Source: Dactylonectria macrodidyma (taxonomy: Eukaryota > Ascomycota > Sordariomycetes > Hypocreales > Nectriaceae). Taken from it: a stretch of 64,000 nt of DNA. The translations under genes were made by a program, and so were the position numbers. The notes beneath the pieces are model-generated. The model was not told where the DNA came from. It ran no database searches and saw only the letters and a program-made list of their open reading frames with translations. Positions 63,615 through 64,000 of this stretch are shown here, in pieces. Location: the NCBI GenBank assembly GCA_020744425.1, contig JAGMUV010000029.1, forward strand, positions 310,001-374,000. Reading direction: 5' to 3'. Numbering within the stretch: the first letter of the stretch is position 1; the number at the start of each line of letters is the position of its first letter.

Positions 63615-64000
63615 CAGACTTGCAAACAAATAAATCGTATCCAAATCAAATCAAATGAGGGAAAAAGTTATCCAAATCAAATCAAATATTCAGGCCTGCA
63701 TTTATTTGGATATTTGAATTCATTTGGATAAGGGGTTGTCCAACCAGCATTCGCGTTGAGACTAGTCTCAACCCCACTTCTACCTGGGATCCTACCCAGT
63801 TTGGTAAACAACTCGCATCTCACAATTAACCCGCCATGCCCTTTCAGCTGATGCTGCCTGTCACAGCACCATGTTCGACTCGCGAGATATGGTCAAGCAG
63901 TTCGTCCCGACATATCAACGGTGCTTGTATGCCTCGGACTGTAGCCTGCTGAGCTTCGCAACCTCAACTATCCCCAACAATCCTGCTCCAAATGGCTCAG
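63615..64000 (+). mobile_element. hAT transposon copy 4 (same family as copy 1), 5' end only
   Basis: Begins CAGACTTGCAAACAAATAAA and continues with ATCCAAATCAAATC subterminal repeats, a TTGAATTCATTTGGATAA box and a leader that all match the 5' region of copy 1 in reverse (9357-8963). Its transposase starts at ATG 63992 (MAQ) and leaves the window. Confidence 0.85.

Noticed and set aside
1..64000. Starship-type giant element with a DUF3435 captain recombinase
   Set aside because: No tyrosine recombinase of that type was seen. The gene mix and nested insertions would suit such a region, but there is no direct evidence in this window.
1..64000. CRISPR arrays, bacterial-type operons, rRNA genes
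   Set aside because: Spliced fungal genes throughout; no spaced direct-repeat array or rRNA sequence seen.

Overview
The window is nuclear DNA of a filamentous ascomycete (Pezizomycotina). The host genes have short introns of about 45-120 nt with CTAAC-like branch points. Families present include an FlbD-type Myb regulator, Pth11-like receptors, a CFEM receptor, a LaeA-like methyltransferase and a paraoxonase-like protein. Broken genes carry mostly C-to-T or G-to-A changes, which looks like repeat-induced point mutation (RIP). I cannot name the species. Exon joins were worked out by eye from splice signals and reading-frame continuity. Several were confirmed because every exon keeps phase from start to stop.

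Layout. 1-350: first exon of a Pth11-like receptor. 653-9357: a hAT transposon whose transposase is split by a 5.9-kb insertion carrying a Helitron. 9755-18595: three host genes (short-chain dehydrogenase, paraoxonase-like, acyl-CoA dehydrogenase with a possible peroxisomal signal), with a dead pogo element, MITEs and a decayed ypt7/Rab7 duplicate between them. 18.6-25.6 kb: gene-free and repeat-rich, holding a 762-bp TIR element, two solo LTRs, a 1.65-kb inverted pair of small elements and a Tc1/mariner element. 25957-26787: FlbD-like Myb gene. 27556-32081: a piggyBac-like element with a decayed piggyBac nested inside it. 33020-37926: a Pth11-like gene split by a tandem array of miniature LTR elements (TRIM-like), itself split by a third piggyBac. 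38.8-43.4 kb: a copia fragment, MITEs and an intact pogo element. 43529-48230: a multiply broken P450, an intact 11-exon LaeA-like methyltransferase with a hAT MITE in an intron, and an ABC-transporter fragment. 48528-54910: a deleted hAT and an intact hAT with perfect 8-bp target duplication. 55037-56288: an intradiol dioxygenase with a frameshifting duplication. 60015-61522: a CFEM/Pth11 receptor. 62001-62829: an unknown gene. 63615-64000: the 5' end of a second copy of the first hAT.

Reading of the whole. This is an accessory, transposon-dense compartment with several waves of insertion. Older elements carry stops of the RIP type; the hAT at 52009 and the pogo at 40743 are clean and look recent. 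Surviving host genes are mostly receptors, redox enzymes and regulators. The P450, methyltransferase and ABC-transporter remnants lie together and may be what is left of a secondary-metabolism locus (inference).
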